A DNA stretch of 6,875 bases. Origin: Ruminococcaceae bacterium UBA3451 (GTDB lineage: Bacteria > Bacillota > Clostridia > Oscillospirales > Acutalibacteraceae). The notes under the pieces are model-generated. The model had not been told where the DNA came from. It saw only the letters and a list, made by a program, of their open reading frames with translations, and ran no database searches. The position numbers and the translations under genes are program-made. This document shows positions 6,375 through 6,875 of the stretch, in pieces; positions within the stretch are counted from its first letter, which is position 1; each line of letters starts with the position of its first letter. Location: NCBI GenBank assembly GCA_002378845.1, contig DFRY01000016.1, forward strand, positions 36,745 to 43,619, given 5' to 3'.

Positions 6375-6403
6375 ATTGTAATCGATTTTTCATGAAATAA
6401 AAA
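6375..6403 (-). promoter_or_regulatory. Possible promoter of the two-component operon
   Basis: On the minus strand there is a good -10, TACAAT (6380-6375), with a poor -35, TTTTTA (6403-6398), 17 bp upstream. The predicted start near 6368 would leave a leader of about 14 nt holding just the GGAAGTGAT ribosome site, which fits the TTG start at 6354. A weak -35 would suit activation by the response regulator itself. A 10-bp palindrome TTTCATGAAA (6388-6397) lies within the spacer and -35 area. Confidence 0.35.
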
Positions 6404-6406
6404 GAG

Positions 6407-6426
6407 CTGCCACAATTTTGCCGCAG
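6407..6426. other. Imperfect stem-loop in the divergent intergenic region
   Basis: CTGC (6407-6410) pairs with GCAG (6423-6426), with further pairing inside (CAA/TTG) across a 2-nt mismatch. It is followed by TTTT on the plus strand and by CTCTTTTT on the minus strand. It might be a weak bidirectional terminator insulating the divergent promoters, or an attenuator if minus-strand transcription starts upstream of it. The stem is short and interrupted. Confidence 0.3.
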
Positions 6427-6434
6427 TTTTCCCT

Positions 6435-6464
6435 TTGATTTACGAATTTAATTTAAAGTATAAT
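6435..6464 (+). promoter_or_regulatory. Sigma-A promoter of the lipoprotein operon
   Basis: The -10 is a consensus TATAAT (6459-6464), and TTGATT (6435-6440) is a fair -35 with an 18-bp spacer. Transcription should start at about 6471, just before the AGGAGG ribosome site (6473-6478) of the gene at 6486, so the leader is very short. Confidence 0.65.
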
Positions 6465-6485
6465 AACGATGCAGGAGGTGAACAC

Positions 6486-6779
6486 ATGAACAGAAAGAAA
6501 AAAACAGCAATTCTGCTGCTTGCATTTGTAATGGCAATCGGGTTTGCCGCCTGTGCCGGAAAACGCCCCGCACAAAGCAACACGTCGCCCTCACAGACGG
6601 CACAAACCGTACAGTCCCAAACTTCTTCAGCTGCTACCAAACCGCAGTCGAACAATACCGCAAAAAATAAAACATCGTCCCAGTTGAACGATGTTTATTC
6701 CGCGCTGAATGACATGCAGGAAACGGTCGGCAGTCTGGATGATGTTGACAGTCAGGATATGGGCATCCCTACTCCATAG
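6486..6779 (+). CDS. Small Gln/Ser/Thr-rich lipoprotein of unknown function
   Basis: A 97-residue predicted lipoprotein. The N-terminus is a classic lipoprotein signal peptide: positive NRKKK (2-6), hydrophobic ILLLAFVMAIGF (9-20), and lipobox FAAC with the modified Cys at 23 (Phe at -3 is less common). The mature part (24-97) starts with a low-complexity stretch rich in Q, S, T and N (about 25-66), typical of a flexible wall-spanning tether. It ends in an acidic segment with SSQLNDVYSALNDMQETVG and SLDDVDSQDMG (64-92), perhaps one short helix. I recognise no domain. The start is ATG 6486 with AGGAGG 7 nt upstream; an in-frame TTG at 6435 falls inside the promoter and is rejected. It is divergent from the two-component genes and followed after 31 nt by another exported protein. 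It could be a target or an accessory sensor of that system, but nothing in the sequence proves it. Confidence 0.8.
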   Translation: MNRKKKTAILLLAFVMAIGFAACAGKRPAQSNTSPSQTAQTVQSQTSSAATKPQSNNTAKNKTSSQLNDVYSALNDMQETVGSLDDVDSQDMGIPTP

Positions 6780-6810
6780 AATAATTTTTAAATAAAGAGA
6801 GGTTTTGAAG

Positions 6811-6875
6811 ATGAAAAAGCTAATCAGCCTAATCATGGCAGTGGTCATGACAGTCACCGTCAGTACCACGGCATT
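6811..6875 (+). CDS. Exported protein, 5' end only
   Basis: The gene runs off the right edge after 21 full codons. ATG 6811 is preceded by AGAGAGG (6796-6802), 8 nt away. The visible peptide is a signal peptide: MKKLIS, then a hydrophobic core LIMAVVMTVTV followed by STTA, which looks like the approach to a signal-peptidase site. No mature sequence is present, so no function can be given. It probably shares the promoter of the upstream lipoprotein gene, as there is no terminator in the 31-nt gap. Confidence 0.7.
   Translation, partial: MKKLISLIMAVVMTVTVSTTA

Noticed and set aside
6435..6485. TTG start extending the lipoprotein by 17 codons
   Set aside because: This stretch holds the promoter and ribosome site, and the extension would bury the signal peptide.
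1..6875. CRISPR array, insertion sequence, phage or defence genes
   Set aside because: No direct-repeat array, transposase, integrase or tRNA-like sequence was seen on either strand.

Overview
The window looks like chromosomal DNA from a low-to-mid GC Gram-positive bacterium of the Clostridia, perhaps an Oscillospirales/Ruminococcaceae relative. The reasons are strong AGGAGG-type Shine-Dalgarno sites, AT-rich intergenic DNA with clean sigma-A promoters, a lipoprotein signal peptide, an OmpR/HisKA two-component pair, and mixed TTG/ATG starts. The taxonomic call is an inference from style, not from a marker gene.

Left half (1-4102): a TetR-regulated divergent locus. A class III PLP aminotransferase of the glutamate-1-semialdehyde-aminomutase-like group (82-1560, minus) is followed 13 nt later by the first 22 codons of a probable class II (RhaD/AraD/FucA-type) aldolase that runs off the left edge. 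Divergently, a TetR-family regulator (1800-2453, plus) is followed after 38 nt by an FGGY sugar kinase (2492-4102, plus). The 239-nt intergenic region holds two face-to-face extended -10 promoters. Just downstream of each -10 lies a copy of an 18-bp inverted repeat of the TGAGTGA-N4-TCACTCA type, so one TetR protein probably represses both transcripts. Kinase plus class II aldolase is the classic pairing of deoxysugar/pentose catabolism. Here an aminotransferase occupies the place where an isomerase would be expected, which suggests an unassigned pathway for an amino-sugar-like or amino-polyol substrate.

Middle (4103-4254): a convergent intergenic gap packed with three stem-loops, one of them a perfect 18-bp stem and one a bidirectional A/T-flanked terminator.

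Right half (4255-6875): an OmpR-family response regulator and its HisKA sensor kinase (minus strand, 3-nt gap, translationally coupled). Divergent from them is a small Gln/Ser/Thr-rich lipoprotein (6486-6779, plus), followed 31 nt later by the start of a second exported protein (6811 to the edge). The exported genes may be the output or the sensory partner of the two-component system. I found no RNA genes, CRISPR arrays, insertion sequences or phage genes.
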